Shown: piece by piece, positions 63,762-64,000 of the stretch
Layout of the letters: the number at the start of each line of letters is the position of its first letter
Position numbering within the stretch: the first letter of the stretch is position 1
NCBI GenBank assembly: GCA_964581385.1
Contig: CAZOOK010000027.1
Span: 18,115 to 82,114, forward strand
Direction: 5' to 3'
DNA length: 64,000 nt
Source: CAZOOK01 sp964581385
GTDB lineage: Bacteria > Pseudomonadota > Gammaproteobacteria > Nevskiales > Nevskiaceae
Notes under the pieces: generated by a model
The model's input: only the letters and a program-made list of their open reading frames with translations
Database searches by the model: none
What the model was told of the DNA's origin: nothing
Translations under genes and position numbers: made by a program

Positions 63762-64000
63762 ATGGTCAGGTTGGTCCTCCTCGGCATGTTGGCAGGCCTT
63801 GATAATTGGGGGACCTATTTCGCATGCGTGTCTATCTGCATCAAACGTACGTTTACGCTATATACCATCAGTTTCAATCGACATCCTTGGGCCCCCGTCT
63901 CACGGCTCCCCTATGTCCGCCTTCCTCCCGTTGCTTCCGATACCGACATCATCGAGCGCCGAGAGTACCTGCGCGGTATCGGTGCGCTGTTGCAAAGCGG
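63762..64000 (+). CDS. Hypothetical protein, cut by the right edge
   Basis: A plus-strand frame stays open from the ATG at 63762 to the window end, 79 codons. The first part is hydrophobic, and the last 25 residues (SDTDIIERREYLRGIGALL) look like ordinary coding sequence. I recognise no domain in the visible part. A start further in is possible, and other frames are also open for shorter lengths. The spacer 63500-63761 holds nothing clear. Confidence 0.35.
   Translation, partial: MVRLVLLGMLAGLDNWGTYFACVSICIKRTFTLYTISFNRHPWAPVSRLPYVRLPPVASDTDIIERREYLRGIGALLQS

Overview
This is about 64 kb of chromosomal DNA from a GC-rich proteobacterium. The gene families point to a free-living gammaproteobacterium with aromatic, terpenoid or steroid-type catabolism, possibly near Steroidobacterales or Nevskiales; that placement is inference, because no rRNA or tRNA gene was found. 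Sensory and signalling genes dominate.

Left part (1-6.7 kb): a possible cut gene at the edge, then a REC-GGDEF diguanylate cyclase translationally coupled to a 1740-aa CHASE/multi-PAS hybrid histidine kinase. Region 6.9-15.3 kb is one leftward run of eight catabolic genes: two SDRs, two Rieske oxygenase alpha subunits, a carboxymuconolactone-decarboxylase-like protein, an acyl-CoA ligase and a TauD-type dioxygenase. It is divided from a divergent Mg2+ P-type ATPase gene by a spacer holding two related palindromes. A zinc alcohol dehydrogenase follows.

Region 19.6-26.8 kb repeats the first signalling layout: a REC-GGDEF protein, then two hybrid kinases. The first of these carries four tandem PAS modules of exactly 426 bp each, two of them apparently identical in DNA. 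A huge cyclic beta-1,2-glucan synthase gene (ndvB) fills 27.7-36.6 kb. A leftward CheB-CheR-PAS / histidine kinase / NarL regulator operon occupies 37.2-41.9 kb.

Region 42-45.6 kb is a tandem duplication of a Crp-like regulator plus alpha/beta hydrolase. In the upstream copy the hydrolase is a fragment broken by a 243-bp element with perfect 18-bp inverted repeats. Next come a Dps-like protein fused to a two-helix membrane anchor, a REC-PAS histidine kinase, a secreted repeat protein, and a TetR / ferredoxin / cytochrome P450 locus with operator-like palindromes over the promoter.

Region 53.2-58.4 kb is a tight kaiC-kaiB-like operon ending in a PAS/GAF/GGDEF/EAL protein, which joins Kai-type ATPase signalling to c-di-GMP turnover. 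The right end holds a secreted beta-propeller-like protein, a DUF2383 four-helix protein and a DUF883/YqjE/YqjK-type membrane stress operon. A gene probably runs off the right edge.
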